Source: an uncultured Granulosicoccus sp. (GTDB taxonomy: Bacteria > Pseudomonadota > Gammaproteobacteria > Granulosicoccales > Granulosicoccaceae). From it: a stretch of DNA of 64,000 nt. A program made the translations under genes and the position numbers. The stretch covers positions 620,001-684,000 of the forward strand of contig CANMQI010000001.1 of NCBI GenBank assembly GCA_947499955.1. The letters are read 5' to 3'. The notes below the pieces were generated by a model that saw only the letters and a list, made by a program, of their open reading frames with translations, was not told the DNA's origin and did no database searches. Shown here piece after piece: positions 15,210-25,059 of this stretch (position 1 is the first letter of the stretch; each line of letters starts with the position of its first letter).

Positions 15210-18200
15210 GCGAGAACAGACAAGACACACCCATGCCACTGGACGACAGTTCGTTGTCATCCAGCCAGAACGACTTCACCTCACTCTTCGTCCGGCGACC
15301 GGTACTCTCGACCGTTCTCAGCCTGCTGATTATCGTGGCAGGGCTTGCCGCCATCGTCGGCGTCGAGATTCGTGAGCTGCCGGCAGTCGACAGTCCTGTC
15401 ATCAGCGTCAGCACCACCTACTCCGGTGCCTCCCCCGAAACCATCGATCGCGAGATTACCGCCGTGATCGAATCTGCCGCAGGTCGGGTACCCGGGGTCA
15501 AATCCATTTCATCCTCGTCCTCCTTCGGCAGCAGCCGGGTTACCGTCGATTTCAAGGAATCCACGGACCTGGACGTTGCAGCCTCTGACATGCGCGATGC
15601 CATCGCCCGGGTATCGCGTGATCTGCCAGACGATGTCGACGACCCACGCATCGTCAAGGCGGATAGCGACGCTGAAGCGGTCATGCGTCTGGCGGTGACC
15701 TCGGACCGTCTGACTGCCGAGGAGATGACCATCATTGTCGAGAACCAGATCGTCGACAATTACACCGCCATCAACGGTGTTGCCGATGTGCAGGTCTACG
15801 GTGATCGTGAGCAGGTGTTCCGAGTGGACGTCGATCAGACGCGACTCGCCAGTCGGGGTCTGAGCATCGCCGATCTTGCTGAAACCCTGTCCGATGCAGC
15901 CTTCGATACCCCGGCAGGTTCACTCTCCAGTGATACTCAGGATCTGTCCGTGCGAGCCACGGCGACCGTGACCTCAGCCGAGGAGTTCGAGTCCCTGCTG
16001 ATCGATGAGCGGACCCGCATAAGCGATATCGCAACCGTCACACTCGGTGCCGATATCGGCTCCAGCTCTCTGCGCGCCAATGGGCGAACCGGCATCGGCA
16101 TGGGCATCATTCGCCAGGCCGGCTCCAACACCCTGGAAATATCCGACAACGTGCGCGCCGTCACCGATCGTCTCAACGAGATACTGCCCGAGGGCATGGA
16201 TGTACGCGTCACCAGTGACGATGCCGTCTTCATTCGCGGTTCCATCAAGGAAGTGCTGTTATCGATTTCTCTGGCCATCGCCATCGTCATCTCGATCATC
16301 TACATCTTTCTGCTCAACTGGCGCGCCACACTGATACCGGCCATCACTCTGCCGGTTGCCCTGATCGGCACCGTGGCAGGCATCTGGCTTGCCGGCTTTT
16401 CCATCAACATCCTGACCCTGCTGGCCTTGCTGCTGGCCACCGGCATGGTGGTGGACGATGCCATCGTGGTGCTGGAGAACATCGTCAACCGGCGCAACGA
16501 CGGCGCCGGTCCCAAGGCTGCCGCTGTCATCGGAACCCGCCAGGTCTTCTTTGCGGTCATCACCACCACGGCGGTGCTGGCTGCGGTATTCGTGCCGCTG
16601 TCCTTCCTGCCTGGCAAGGCCGGTGGCCTGTTTCGAGAATTCGGATTCGTCCTGGCCATTGCCGTAACCATCTCCTCCATGGTGGCGCTGACGCTGTGCC
16701 CGATGCTGGCCTCGCGCCTGCTCAAGGATGCACCGGCCGCCGCTGACACGCAGGCTGCCGAACGAGCGCTTGAACGAGCCTCGCGCAACCCCATCAGACG
16801 TTTTGGCAACTTCTGTGCTCGCCTGTACGCCCGCGTACTCAAGGGCTGTCTGCGCATGCCCTGGGTCGTGGTTGGTGGCAGCCTGATGATGGCGGCCCTT
16901 GCCTGGTTTACCCTGGCCTCCGTCCCCGAAGAACTCATTCCACGCGAAGACCGCTCCGTTGCACTGATGCGCATCACTGCTCCGCAAGGCGTCAGTCTGG
17001 ATTACACCGCAGCCCAACTGCGCAAGATCGAGAACATCGTCCAGCCCCTGGTAGACAAGGGTGAAGCCGAGAATGTCTTTTCCCTGGCCGGCAGAGGTGG
17101 CAGCAGCAACAGCGGATTCATGGTGGTCACACTGAGTCCGTGGGAAGACAGAGACCGTTCGCAGCAGGAAATCGTTGATGAAATCAATGCCGGCCTGAGA
17201 ACCATTCCCAGTGTGCGCGCCTTCGCCATACAGCCCAACAGCCTGGGCATTCGTGGTGCAGGCTCGGGCCTGAAGGTCGCGGTGGCCGGTAGCAGCTACG
17301 AAAGCCTTGCGGCAACGGCCGACAGCATCGTGCAAAAGCTGGAACAGGACCCGCGATTCGGTCGCGTGGAACAGGGATACGAGACCAATCAGGCTCAGCT
17401 GTCCATCAGCATCGATCGGGAAAGAGCGGCTGATCTGGGCATCAATATCACCGGCCTGGCTGCCGCCATGCAGTCGGTACTCGATGGTCGTGACATCGGT
17501 GATGTGTTCATTGAAGATCGCGCGGTGGCCGTGAAACTGCTGTCCACGACTCAACCGGTCAATGACCCGACGGATCTGGCCAATCTGTTTCTGCGCACAT
17601 CCGATGGTCGCATCGTGCCCATGTCGACTATCGCCACGCTGACGGAATCTGCCATCGCCCCTTCCCTGCCGCGTGAAGAGCGATCACGGGCAGTGACCAT
17701 CACGGCCGGTCTGACGCCCGACATGCCATTGCGCACCGCCATGCAGGAATTCGAACGGCTTGCCACACCGCTGCTCGAGAGCGACATGCGGTTGATCCCC
17801 ATGGCTGAGGCGGCTTCCCTGAACGAGACATCCAGCGGTCTGGCCATGACCTTCGGCTTTGCCATCGTCATCGTCTTTCTGGTGTTGGCCGCGCAGTTCG
17901 AGAGCTTTGTCAGCGCACTGATCATCATGTTCACCGTGCCTTTCGGACTGGCCAGTGCCGTCTTCGCCCTGTATCTGACTGGCACCAGTCTGAATGTCTA
18001 CAGCCAGATAGGGCTGGTCTTGCTGGTGGGCATCATGGCCAAGAACGGCATCCTTATCGTTGAATTCGCCAATCAGCTGCGAGACGACGGCCTGAGTGTG
18101 GCCGAGGCATCACTGCAAGCTGCCACGGTTCGTCTGCGTCCCGTGGCCATGACCCTGTTTTCCACCGTTCTGGGTGGGGTACCGCTGGTCCTGGCATCCG

Positions 18201-18406
18201 GTGCCGGCGCGGAAGCCAGAACCGCACTGGGCTGGGTCATTGTCGGAGGGCTGGGCATTGCCACCTTCTTCACCCTGTTTCTGACGCCGGTGGCCTACCG
18301 CCTGCTGGCAGGATTCTCAACCTCCAAGGGTGACGCGGAGCGGCAGCTGACCGAAGAGCTGCAGCGAGCCAGCGTTCGCAAGCCGCCTGCAGGACAGCCA
18401 GCATGA
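15206..18406 (+). CDS. RND efflux pump, AcrB/MexB-like inner-membrane transporter
   Basis: Proton-driven exporter of 1066 residues, the usual length for the hydrophobe/amphiphile RND class. The start is GTG at 15206, overlapping the adaptor stop. The first membrane segment (VLSTVLSLLIIVAGLAAIV) follows a 28-residue cytoplasmic N-terminus. The proton-relay pair is present in GMVVDDAIVVLEN and the partner Lys in IMAKNGILIVEF. Two large periplasmic loops lie between membrane segments 1-2 and 7-8. Drug or metabolite specificity cannot be read from the sequence. No TetR-type regulator is adjacent; the pump may need a shared TolC-like channel encoded elsewhere. Confidence 0.92.
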   Translation: MSENRQDTPMPLDDSSLSSSQNDFTSLFVRRPVLSTVLSLLIIVAGLAAIVGVEIRELPAVDSPVISVSTTYSGASPETIDREITAVIESAAGRVPGVKSISSSSSFGSSRVTVDFKESTDLDVAASDMRDAIARVSRDLPDDVDDPRIVKADSDAEAVMRLAVTSDRLTAEEMTIIVENQIVDNYTAINGVADVQVYGDREQVFRVDVDQTRLASRGLSIADLAETLSDAAFDTPAGSLSSDTQDLSVRATATVTSAEEFESLLIDERTRISDIATVTLGADIGSSSLRANGRTGIGMGIIRQAGSNTLEISDNVRAVTDRLNEILPEGMDVRVTSDDAVFIRGSIKEVLLSISLAIAIVISIIYIFLLNWRATLIPAITLPVALIGTVAGIWLAGFSINILTLLALLLATGMVVDDAIVVLENIVNRRNDGAGPKAAAVIGTRQVFFAVITTTAVLAAVFVPLSFLPGKAGGLFREFGFVLAIAVTISSMVALTLCPMLASRLLKDAPAAADTQAAERALERASRNPIRRFGNFCARLYARVLKGCLRMPWVVVGGSLMMAALAWFTLASVPEELIPREDRSVALMRITAPQGVSLDYTAAQLRKIENIVQPLVDKGEAENVFSLAGRGGSSNSGFMVVTLSPWEDRDRSQQEIVDEINAGLRTIPSVRAFAIQPNSLGIRGAGSGLKVAVAGSSYESLAATADSIVQKLEQDPRFGRVEQGYETNQAQLSISIDRERAADLGINITGLAAAMQSVLDGRDIGDVFIEDRAVAVKLLSTTQPVNDPTDLANLFLRTSDGRIVPMSTIATLTESAIAPSLPREERSRAVTITAGLTPDMPLRTAMQEFERLATPLLESDMRLIPMAEAASLNETSSGLAMTFGFAIVIVFLVLAAQFESFVSALIIMFTVPFGLASAVFALYLTGTSLNVYSQIGLVLLVGIMAKNGILIVEFANQLRDDGLSVAEASLQAATVRLRPVAMTLFSTVLGGVPLVLASGAGAEARTALGWVIVGGLGIATFFTLFLTPVAYRLLAGFSTSKGDAERQLTEELQRASVRKPPAGQPA

Positions 18407-18603
18407 GTGCCTACACCGAATCGGCGCTCTGATTTGAGCGTACGATTCGCAAGAGAAAAACTATCATGTCTGTAATTGTACTGACATATTCTGCTTGAAA
18501 TAGTCCGGTGCGCTGTTAAGGTGGAGCCCGCAAGTCACGCTTGCGTCGGACGATCCCTGTCGATGGTCCGATGTACCTTCCCCCCTCTTCGGAATATCGA
18601 CAC

Positions 18604-19647
18604 ATGACGACACGACGGATGCTTTCGCCCAAGCCACTGGCAGCACTCGGATCATTCTCCCTTGCCAGCCTTCTCGTCGCAGCCCTGATGACCAGTGGCG
18701 CCGCAGCGGCCGCCGAGTTCACCGCTCGCATCGGCCACCTGGAGTCGGACCAGCAGTCTCGTCATGTCCACCTGCAGAAAGTCGCCGAGCTGGTGGCGGA
18801 GCAAAGCGGCGGCGCCGTGGAGTTCCAGATCTTCCCTCAGGGGCAACTGGGCGGACAGCGTGAAATGACCGAAAGTGTCCAGTTGGGCACGCTGGAAGCC
18901 ACCGTGTCACCCGCAGCGTTTCTCGGTGGATTCAACGCTGCCGTGTCGATTCTGGACATCCCCTTTCTGCTGCCAGCCGACGAGACAGCCGCGCAAAGCC
19001 TGCGTGATGGTCCCTTCGGTCAGGCCCTGCTCGCCTCTTTCGATGCCAAGGGTGTCAAGGCCATTTCTCTGTGGCCCAACGGTCGCAAGAACTTCACCTC
19101 CAACAAACCCCTGGACAGCATCGATGCCTTCAATGGACAGAAATTTCGCGTCATGGATTCCAGGATCCTGATCGAGCAATTCGATGCCCTGAATGCCAGC
19201 GCCATCGCCCTGCCTTTTGGTGAGCTGTACACGTCGCTGCAAACCGGCGTGGTCGATGGCCAGGAAAATCCGCTGGACACGATTCAGCGCATGAAATTCC
19301 ATGAAGTGCAGGAGTATCTGGTGCTCTCCAATCACGGCGCCATGGAAGATGTCGTGCTGTTCAACCCGGGCTGGTGGCAGAGTATCGGTGCGGATAATCA
19401 GGCCATCATCACCGATGCCTTTCATTCCGTCATACCCGAACTGAGCGCGCACAAGACCAAAGCCGTGACTGCCGCGCTCGAGATCATCTCGCGCAGTGAC
19501 ATAGATATCCGTGAACTCAGCGAGGAAGAACGCGCCAGCATGCGTGAGCTGGTGTTCGACAAGGCACGTGATGCCTACCTCGAACGCGCCGGTGAGGAAG
19601 GTGCCACACTGATGACGACTTACGACGAAGCCTACGAAGCCCTGTAA
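18604..19647 (+). CDS. TRAP transporter periplasmic binding protein, DctP type
   Basis: Receptor for a sodium-driven TRAP importer, usually of organic acids. I chose the ATG at 18604, giving 347 residues and a signal peptide with core LASLLVAALMTSGAAAAA. The binding-site region with the family Arg is visible (GQKFRVMDSRI), as is the block QTGVVDGQENPLDTI. The small and large membrane subunits follow directly. The substrate is undetermined; DctP relatives bind C4-dicarboxylates, keto acids, sugar acids and others. The nearby sucCD is not evidence for succinate uptake on its own. Confidence 0.9.
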   Translation: MTTRRMLSPKPLAALGSFSLASLLVAALMTSGAAAAAEFTARIGHLESDQQSRHVHLQKVAELVAEQSGGAVEFQIFPQGQLGGQREMTESVQLGTLEATVSPAAFLGGFNAAVSILDIPFLLPADETAAQSLRDGPFGQALLASFDAKGVKAISLWPNGRKNFTSNKPLDSIDAFNGQKFRVMDSRILIEQFDALNASAIALPFGELYTSLQTGVVDGQENPLDTIQRMKFHEVQEYLVLSNHGAMEDVVLFNPGWWQSIGADNQAIITDAFHSVIPELSAHKTKAVTAALEIISRSDIDIRELSEEERASMRELVFDKARDAYLERAGEEGATLMTTYDEAYEAL

Positions 19648-19680
19648 TCGACAACACCTGGTCTCATTGCAACATCTCCT

Positions 19681-20208
19681 GTGAATCCACTCAAGTTGCT
19701 CAGGCGCATGGAGCGCGCCTGGCTGATCACGATCTTTCTGAGCATGGTCGTGCTGTTCTTCGTCAATGTGCTTGTTCGCACCTTTGCCCCGCACTACGCC
19801 AGTGATCTGGCCTGGATCGAGGAAGCCGTCAGACTGCTGAACATCTTTCTGGTGTTCGGCGGTCTGGGGCTGGCACTGGAGCGTGGGCGCCACGTCAGCA
19901 TCGACAGTCTGCGAGAAACTCTACGCCCCTCTGTACGCAAGGCGCTGTATCGCGGTATCGATCTACTGGGTCTGCTGGCCTCTGTGTACATGGCCTGGTT
20001 GTCCTTCACGCTCGTGCGTTTCGTGCTGGCGACCAACCAGCGCAGCCCGACACTGGATATCCCCATGGGCTGGATCTACGCTGCGCCACTGGGCGGATTT
20101 CTCCTGCTCGCCCTGCGCTACACCCTCAGTCTCTTTCAGCTCATCGACCGTCGTCCTCGGGCCGCCAGCCAGGCTTCCACAGCCAACTCGACACCTGCCG
20201 CGAAATGA
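19681..20208 (+). CDS. TRAP transporter small permease, DctQ type
   Basis: Four-helix membrane subunit of 175 residues, starting with GTG 33 bases after the binding-protein stop. Membrane segments begin at WLITIFLSMVVLFFVNVLV, and the family block WIEEAVRLLNIFLVFGGLGLALERGRHVSID is recognisable in parts. The stop codon overlaps the ATG of the large permease, so translation is coupled. The C-terminal tail is cytoplasmic and Ala/Ser/Thr-rich. Confidence 0.88.
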   Translation: MNPLKLLRRMERAWLITIFLSMVVLFFVNVLVRTFAPHYASDLAWIEEAVRLLNIFLVFGGLGLALERGRHVSIDSLRETLRPSVRKALYRGIDLLGLLASVYMAWLSFTLVRFVLATNQRSPTLDIPMGWIYAAPLGGFLLLALRYTLSLFQLIDRRPRAASQASTANSTPAAK

Positions 20209-21485
20209 TTGCGCTCGTCATACTGCTCGCACTGGGCTTGCTGGTGCTCGGCTTCGAGATGTTTCTGGTACTGCTGATACCGGCACTGGCCACCAAGACA
20301 CTGTTCTACGCCAACCTGCCGGATGTGGCCCTGATCCAGAAGATGGTGGGTGGCATCAATCATTCCACCCTGCTGGCCGTGCCCTTCTTCATTCTGGCCG
20401 CCGAGCTCATGGGCTCGGGACAGATCGCCAGCCGTCTGACACAACTGGTCAAGAGCCTGCTGGGTCATTCGCGCGGCGGCATGGGGCACACCGTCATCGG
20501 CGGATCCATGGCCTTCGGCTCGGTCTCCGGGTCTGCACCTGCCACCGTGGCCGCGATGGGTCGCATGGTCTATCCAGAGATGCGCAAGAGCGGCTTCTCG
20601 GAGCGCTTCAGTCTGGGTCTGCTGGTCGCCAGCGCCGAAACCGCTCTGCTGATTCCCCCCTCCATCACCTTCATCATCTACGGCTGGATGACCGGCACGT
20701 CCATCGCCAGATTGTTTGCCGGCGGACTCGCCATCGGCCTGGTGCTGGGCCTCGCCTTCGCGCTGCTGGTCTCCTGGGAAGCCCGTCGTCAGGGCCTGGC
20801 ACCCGCCCCCAGAACCACCGGGGCCGAACGACTGGCCGCATTGCGATCGGCTACCTGGGCTCTGGGCATGCCACTGATCATTCTGGGCGGGATCTACTCC
20901 GGCATCTTCACACCCACCGAGGCCGCCGCCGTCAGCGTGGTCTATGCCATCGTCGTGGAGGCGCTGGTCTATCGTAATCTGAGCCTCCGGAAACTGGCCG
21001 ACATCGTGGAAACGAGCGCCCTGTCCACCGCCATCATCTTCGTGCTGCTGGCCATGGGAGGCATGCTCTCCTACTTCGTGACTCTGGCCCAGGTGCCGCA
21101 AGCCATCAGCGCGTTTCTGCTGGCCATCGACGCAGGCCCTGTCACCTTTCTGCTGGCCGTGAACCTGTGCTTCCTGATTGCCGGCATGTTCATCGACCCC
21201 AATTCGGCGCTGCTGATCCTTGTCCCACCGCTGTTCCCGGTCGCTACCTCCCTGGGGGTGGATCCGGTGCATTTCGGCATGATCGTCTCGCTCAATATCG
21301 GCCTTGGCATGATCACACCGCCCTTTGGTCTGGATATCTTCGTGGCCTCATCCACCCTGAACAAACCGGTCGCCACCATCATCGGCGGTGTCTGGCCGTT
21401 CGTGCTGGCCAACCTCGTGGTGCTGATGATCATCACCTATATCCCGGGCATCTCGCTGTTCATTCCCTCGCTGCTGTTCGGTTGA
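20205..21485 (+). CDS. TRAP transporter large permease, DctM type
   Basis: Ion-coupled transport subunit, 426 residues, with about twelve hydrophobic segments. Typical DctM blocks include the early HSTLLAVPFFILAAELM, GSVSGSAPATVAAMG and the late PPFGLDIFVASS. It starts within an ATGA overlap with the small permease and closes the three-gene transporter operon. The next gene is 97 bp downstream and unrelated in function. Confidence 0.92.
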   Translation: MIALVILLALGLLVLGFEMFLVLLIPALATKTLFYANLPDVALIQKMVGGINHSTLLAVPFFILAAELMGSGQIASRLTQLVKSLLGHSRGGMGHTVIGGSMAFGSVSGSAPATVAAMGRMVYPEMRKSGFSERFSLGLLVASAETALLIPPSITFIIYGWMTGTSIARLFAGGLAIGLVLGLAFALLVSWEARRQGLAPAPRTTGAERLAALRSATWALGMPLIILGGIYSGIFTPTEAAAVSVVYAIVVEALVYRNLSLRKLADIVETSALSTAIIFVLLAMGGMLSYFVTLAQVPQAISAFLLAIDAGPVTFLLAVNLCFLIAGMFIDPNSALLILVPPLFPVATSLGVDPVHFGMIVSLNIGLGMITPPFGLDIFVASSTLNKPVATIIGGVWPFVLANLVVLMIITYIPGISLFIPSLLFG

Positions 21486-21582
21486 GCCGCTGGCAAACAG
21501 GTAGAATCCAGTGCGTCTGCCAGTGCCGTGAAAGGCTGGTAGACAATGCCCCCTGTTTCCTTTCATCGATGTGGCTGCCGGC

Positions 21583-22413
21583 ATGAACCAACGTTCCATT
21601 CTGATTACCGGGTGCTCTTCAGGCATCGGGCTTGATGCTGCCCGCACCTTGCAGGCACGTGGCTGGAGAGTGCTGGCCACTTGCCGCCAGGCCGCTGACT
21701 GTGAGCGATTGATCGCCGAAGGACTGGAATCCTTCGTTCTGGACTATGCCAGCAGCGACAGTGTGCAGGATGGCGCCCGTCAGGCACTGGAACTGACCCA
21801 TGGCAAGCTTGACGCCTTGTTCAACAATGGCGCCTTTGCCATTCCCGGCCTGGTGGAAGATCTGCCACGGGATGCCTTGCGCGAGCTGTTCGAAACCAAT
21901 CTGTTCGGCCAGTTCGAACTGATCAACGCCGTACTGCCTGCCATGCGGGCACAGGGCCAGGGTCGAATCATCAACTGCTCGTCGGTATTGGGGTTTGCAG
22001 CACTGCCCTTTCGTGGTGCCTATGTCGCCAGCAAGTTCGCCATGGAAGGCCTGACCGATACGCTGCGCATTGAAATGCGCGATACGGGTATTCAGGTGGT
22101 GCTGATAGAACCCGGTCCGATCGGCACCCGCATTCGGGAAAACTCCATTCCGCACTTCGAGCGCTGGATAGACTGGGAATCCTCGGCCCGCAGAGACGCC
22201 TATGAAACCATGCTGCGACCCCGGCTGTACCAGCCCAGACTGAAGAAGGACCGCTTCGAGCTACCGTGCAGCGCCGTGAGCGAAAAACTGATCATGGCAC
22301 TGGAGAGCCGGCGAGCGCGCCCGCGCTACCATGTAACCATCCCGACCCATATCGCCGGCCTGTTGAAGCGCATTCTGAGCACTCGCTGGCTGGATCGCGT
22401 CATGTCTCGCTGA
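21583..22413 (+). CDS. Short-chain dehydrogenase/reductase (classical SDR)
   Basis: NAD(P)-dependent oxidoreductase of 276 residues from the ATG at 21583; a GTG at 21571 would add four residues. The cofactor motif is TGCSSGIG, the catalytic Ser lies in NCSSVLG, and the Tyr-Lys pair in YVASKFAMEG. After the catalytic core comes an extended basic C-terminus (RARPRYHVTIPTHIAGLLKR) of the kind seen in 17-beta-hydroxysteroid-type or YbbO-like SDRs that act on lipids or aldehydes. The substrate is not determinable. It stands alone between the TRAP operon and the sucCD leader. Confidence 0.85.
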   Translation: MNQRSILITGCSSGIGLDAARTLQARGWRVLATCRQAADCERLIAEGLESFVLDYASSDSVQDGARQALELTHGKLDALFNNGAFAIPGLVEDLPRDALRELFETNLFGQFELINAVLPAMRAQGQGRIINCSSVLGFAALPFRGAYVASKFAMEGLTDTLRIEMRDTGIQVVLIEPGPIGTRIRENSIPHFERWIDWESSARRDAYETMLRPRLYQPRLKKDRFELPCSAVSEKLIMALESRRARPRYHVTIPTHIAGLLKRILSTRWLDRVMSR

Positions 22414-22849
22414 GCTGTCGCAGCGCCTGCATTCACGATTTCGTCACAGTTGACGCTCGCTGGTATACCATATAGCAGATTTTTGGGGCGTCAATTACAT
22501 TCTGGTGGCAGTTCAGCCGCCACTATTTCCATCGCAGTGTCCATGCCTGAGCCGATAATCGCGGCCTCAGTCCTGGCCTCTGATCGGAAGAGACCCACGG
22601 AGAGACAGGTGCTTAGACGGCCAATTGCTTCAGTGCTAGTCAATGACGACGGGCAACAAGCGTCTGTGCCTGCCTTCCAGAGCCGCCGTCGATTCCCTGC
22701 ATTCTCATCAAGACCTCCACTGATCACTTTTCCGGCGGGGTGTTCCTCGCAATGAGCTCCCTTTCTGTTCCCCGATTACCCGGTCGCCTCCGGCGCTATG
22801 CTGCGGCTCCCGACCCTTGTTAACAGTCCATCCCTGAGACCTTGCTTCT
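22414..22849 (+). other. 436-bp intergenic region, sucCD leader
   Basis: I see no convincing gene here. Two overlapping frames of 101 and 78 codons on opposite strands lack ribosome-binding sites and protein-like composition. The left part carries TTGACG at 22450 followed 15 bases later by TATAGC, a possible but short-spaced promoter, with the palindrome TGGTATACCA between them. If that is the promoter, sucC would have a leader of more than 350 bases, long enough for a regulatory RNA structure. Confidence 0.5.
22461..22470. promoter_or_regulatory. Palindrome TGGTATACCA upstream of sucC
   Basis: A perfect 10-bp palindrome between possible -35 and -10 elements. Its core GGTATACC also occurs in the larger palindrome at 40778-40791, before the M20 operon. 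Both are intergenic, so one regulator could bind both. Confidence 0.35.
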
Positions 22850-24043
22850 ATGAATATTCATGAATACCAGGCAAAGGCGCTGCTGAAATCGTTCGGCGCC
22901 CCCGTATCCGAAGGAGTGCCCATTCTGTCACTCGATGATATCGATTCTGCGGTGTCAGCCTTGCCTGGTCCTGTCTACGTGGTAAAGAGCCAGATTCACG
23001 CTGGTGGACGCGGCAAGGGCAAGTTCACGGAACTGGCCAGCGATGCAAAGGGTGGCGTTCGTGTGTGCTTTTCAGCGGATGAAGCTCGCAGCAATGCACA
23101 GGAGATGTTCGGCAAGACTCTGGTCACCGCACAAACCGGCCCTGCCGGCAAGCAGGTCAACCGCCTGTACCTGGAAGACGGTGCGGACATCGCCCGTGAA
23201 CTGTATCTGTCCATTCTGGTGGACCGTGACAACAGCAAGGTGTCCTTCGTAGCCTCCACCGAAGGTGGCATGGATATCGAAACCGTTGCCCATGACACGC
23301 CCGAGAAGATTCACACGGTCGCCATCGACTGCCTGAAAGGCATGGTCGATGCCGATATCGATGCCCTGAACAAGGCTTTCGAACTCGACGGTGACGCCGC
23401 TGTTGATGGCAAGACGCTGTTCCCTCTGCTCTACAAGGCATTTGTCGATACCGACATGAGCCTGCTCGAGATCAACCCCCTGGTGGTTCTCAAGGACGGT
23501 CATCTGCGCGTTCTCGATGCCAAGGTCTCGTTTGATGGCAACGCCCTGTTCCGTCACCCCGAGATTGTCGAACTGCGTGACAAGACGGAAGAAGACGACA
23601 AGGAAATCGAAGCCTCCAAGTACGACCTGGCCTATATCGCACTCGATGGCGACATCGGCTGTATGGTCAACGGTGCCGGCCTGGCCATGGCGACCATGGA
23701 TATCATCAAGCTGTACGGTGCCTCGCCTGCCAACTTCCTGGACGTAGGGGGCGGCGCAACCGCCGAGAAAGTCACGGCTGCCTTCAAGATCATCACCTCC
23801 GACCCGAACGTCAAGGGCATTCTGGTCAACATCTTCGGCGGCATCATGCGTTGCGACGTCATTGCCGAAGGTGTGGTCACAGCGGTCAAGGAAGTCGGTT
23901 TGCAAGTACCTCTGGTTGTCCGTCTCGAAGGCACCAAGGTCGAAGAAGGCAAGGCCATCATCAATTCAAGCGGGCTGAACGTAATTGCCGCAGACGATCT
24001 GGACGATGCCGCCCAGAAAGTTGTCAACGCGGTCAAGGGATAA
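22850..24043 (+). CDS. sucC: Succinyl-CoA synthetase beta subunit
   Basis: ATP-grasp subunit of the TCA-cycle enzyme that converts succinyl-CoA to succinate while making a nucleoside triphosphate. At 397 residues it is close to the usual 388. The opening [19 protein letters not shown] is the SucC signature. The ATP-grasp region includes [14 protein letters not shown], the late Gly-rich LDVGGGAT, and [13 protein letters not shown] at the interface with the alpha subunit. The sucD gene follows after 6 bases. The sucAB genes that usually precede it in enterobacteria are absent. Confidence 0.97.
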   Translation: MNIHEYQAKALLKSFGAPVSEGVPILSLDDIDSAVSALPGPVYVVKSQIHAGGRGKGKFTELASDAKGGVRVCFSADEARSNAQEMFGKTLVTAQTGPAGKQVNRLYLEDGADIARELYLSILVDRDNSKVSFVASTEGGMDIETVAHDTPEKIHTVAIDCLKGMVDADIDALNKAFELDGDAAVDGKTLFPLLYKAFVDTDMSLLEINPLVVLKDGHLRVLDAKVSFDGNALFRHPEIVELRDKTEEDDKEIEASKYDLAYIALDGDIGCMVNGAGLAMATMDIIKLYGASPANFLDVGGGATAEKVTAAFKIITSDPNVKGILVNIFGGIMRCDVIAEGVVTAVKEVGLQVPLVVRLEGTKVEEGKAIINSSGLNVIAADDLDDAAQKVVNAVKG

Positions 24044-24049
24044 GCAGAC

Positions 24050-24961
24050 ATGTCAATATTGATCAACGAAAACACCAAAGTCCTCGTCCAGGGCTTGACG
24101 GGCAAGACCGGTACTTTCCACACCGAACAGGCGCTGGCCTATCACGGTACCAAGATGGTTGGCGGCATCCACCCCAAGAAAGGTGGCAGTGTCTGGACCT
24201 GTGGTGCTGGTGAGGCTGAAGGCACGGAACTGCCTATCTTCGCCACCGTAAAGGAAGGCAAGGAAGCCACTGACGCTACGGCGTCCGTGGTTTATGTGCC
24301 GCCTGCCGGCGCCGCGGCTGCCATCACCGAAGCCATCGATGCCGAGATCGAGCTGATCATCTGCATCACTGAAGGTGTACCGGTGCGTGACATGGTTGAA
24401 GTCAAGGCTCGACTGGCGGATTCCAACTCTCGTCTGGTCGGTCCGAACTGCCCGGGTATCCTGACACCCAATGCCTGCAAGATCGGCATCATGCCCGGCA
24501 GCATCTTCATGAAAGGCAGCGTCGGCGTTGTCTCTCGCTCCGGTACGCTGACTTACGAAGCGGTTTACCAGACCACACAGGCAGGCCTTGGCCAGACTAC
24601 GGCGGTAGGTATCGGTGGTGACCCGGTCAAGGGTACCGAGTTCATCGACGTTCTGGACCTGTTCCTTGACGACGAGGAAACCCAATCCATCATCATGATT
24701 GGTGAGATCGGTGGTTCTGCCGAGGAAGAAGCTGCCGAGTGGCTGATCGAACAGGCCAGGCAAGGTCGCAAGAAGCCCATGGCCGGTTTCATCGCGGGTC
24801 GTACAGCACCTCCGGGACGCACCATGGGTCACGCCGGTGCGGTTATCTCCGGCGGCAAGGGTGGCGCTGAAGACAAGATCGCAGCCATGGAAGGTGCCGG
24901 CATTGTCGTATCACGCTCGCCGGCCAAGCTGGGTGAAGCCCTGCTCAAGGCTATCGGCTAG
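24050..24961 (+). CDS. sucD: Succinyl-CoA synthetase alpha subunit
   Basis: CoA-binding subunit carrying the histidine that is phosphorylated during catalysis; that His is in [17 protein letters not shown]. It has 303 residues, with an N-terminal Rossmann-like CoA domain ([17 protein letters not shown]) and the block [20 protein letters not shown]. Forms the complete enzyme with the adjacent sucC product. A short hairpin with a T-run follows 2 bases after the stop, and the formate dehydrogenase operon converges from the right. Confidence 0.97.
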   Translation: MSILINENTKVLVQGLTGKTGTFHTEQALAYHGTKMVGGIHPKKGGSVWTCGAGEAEGTELPIFATVKEGKEATDATASVVYVPPAGAAAAITEAIDAEIELIICITEGVPVRDMVEVKARLADSNSRLVGPNCPGILTPNACKIGIMPGSIFMKGSVGVVSRSGTLTYEAVYQTTQAGLGQTTAVGIGGDPVKGTEFIDVLDLFLDDEETQSIIMIGEIGGSAEEEAAEWLIEQARQGRKKPMAGFIAGRTAPPGRTMGHAGAVISGGKGGAEDKIAAMEGAGIVVSRSPAKLGEALLKAIG

Positions 24962-24963
24962 AT

Positions 24964-24982
24964 AAAGGCTCCAGCCTTTTTT
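24964..24982 (+). terminator. Rho-independent terminator of sucCD
   Basis: AAAGGC (24964-24969), a 4-base loop and GCCTTT (24974-24979) form a 6-bp stem that runs into six consecutive T residues. It begins just after the sucD stop. Confidence 0.6.
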
Positions 24983-24986
24983 CCGG

Positions 24987-25013
24987 CAGGCAGTGCTCGA
25001 ACCGCACTGCCTG
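24987..25013. terminator. Second hairpin between convergent sucD and fdhA
   Basis: A perfect 10-bp stem, CAGGCAGTGC with GCACTGCCTG, across a 7-base loop. It lacks a T-run on either strand, so it may be a transcript-end stabiliser or back-up for the terminator before it. Confidence 0.4.
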
Positions 25014-25023
25014 TGACAGGAAT

Positions 25024-25048
25024 GCCGGCCATCGTCCTGATGGCCGGC
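25024..25048. terminator. Third hairpin, 3' side of fdhA
   Basis: A perfect 10-bp stem, GCCGGCCATC with GATGGCCGGC, across a 5-base loop. It is 11 bp past the fdhA stop on the minus strand and is the best candidate for the 3' end of the formate dehydrogenase message, though without a T-run. Confidence 0.4.
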
Positions 25049-25059
25049 CACACCGCCAA

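Noticed and set aside
16259-17554. 431-codon open frame on the minus strand within the RND pump gene
   Set aside because: It lies fully inside a clear 1066-residue transporter on the other strand, its composition is Gly/Gln/His-rich as expected from an antisense frame in high-GC DNA, and it has no ribosome-binding site or domain.
20136-21272. 378-codon open frame on the minus strand within the DctM gene
   Set aside because: It is antisense to a well-conserved TRAP permease and reads as low-complexity Gly/Gln/His sequence.
22450-22755. 101-codon frame before sucC
   Set aside because: It starts inside a possible -35 element, has no ribosome-binding site, and the amino-acid mix (Ser/Arg/Pro) is typical of random high-GC translation.
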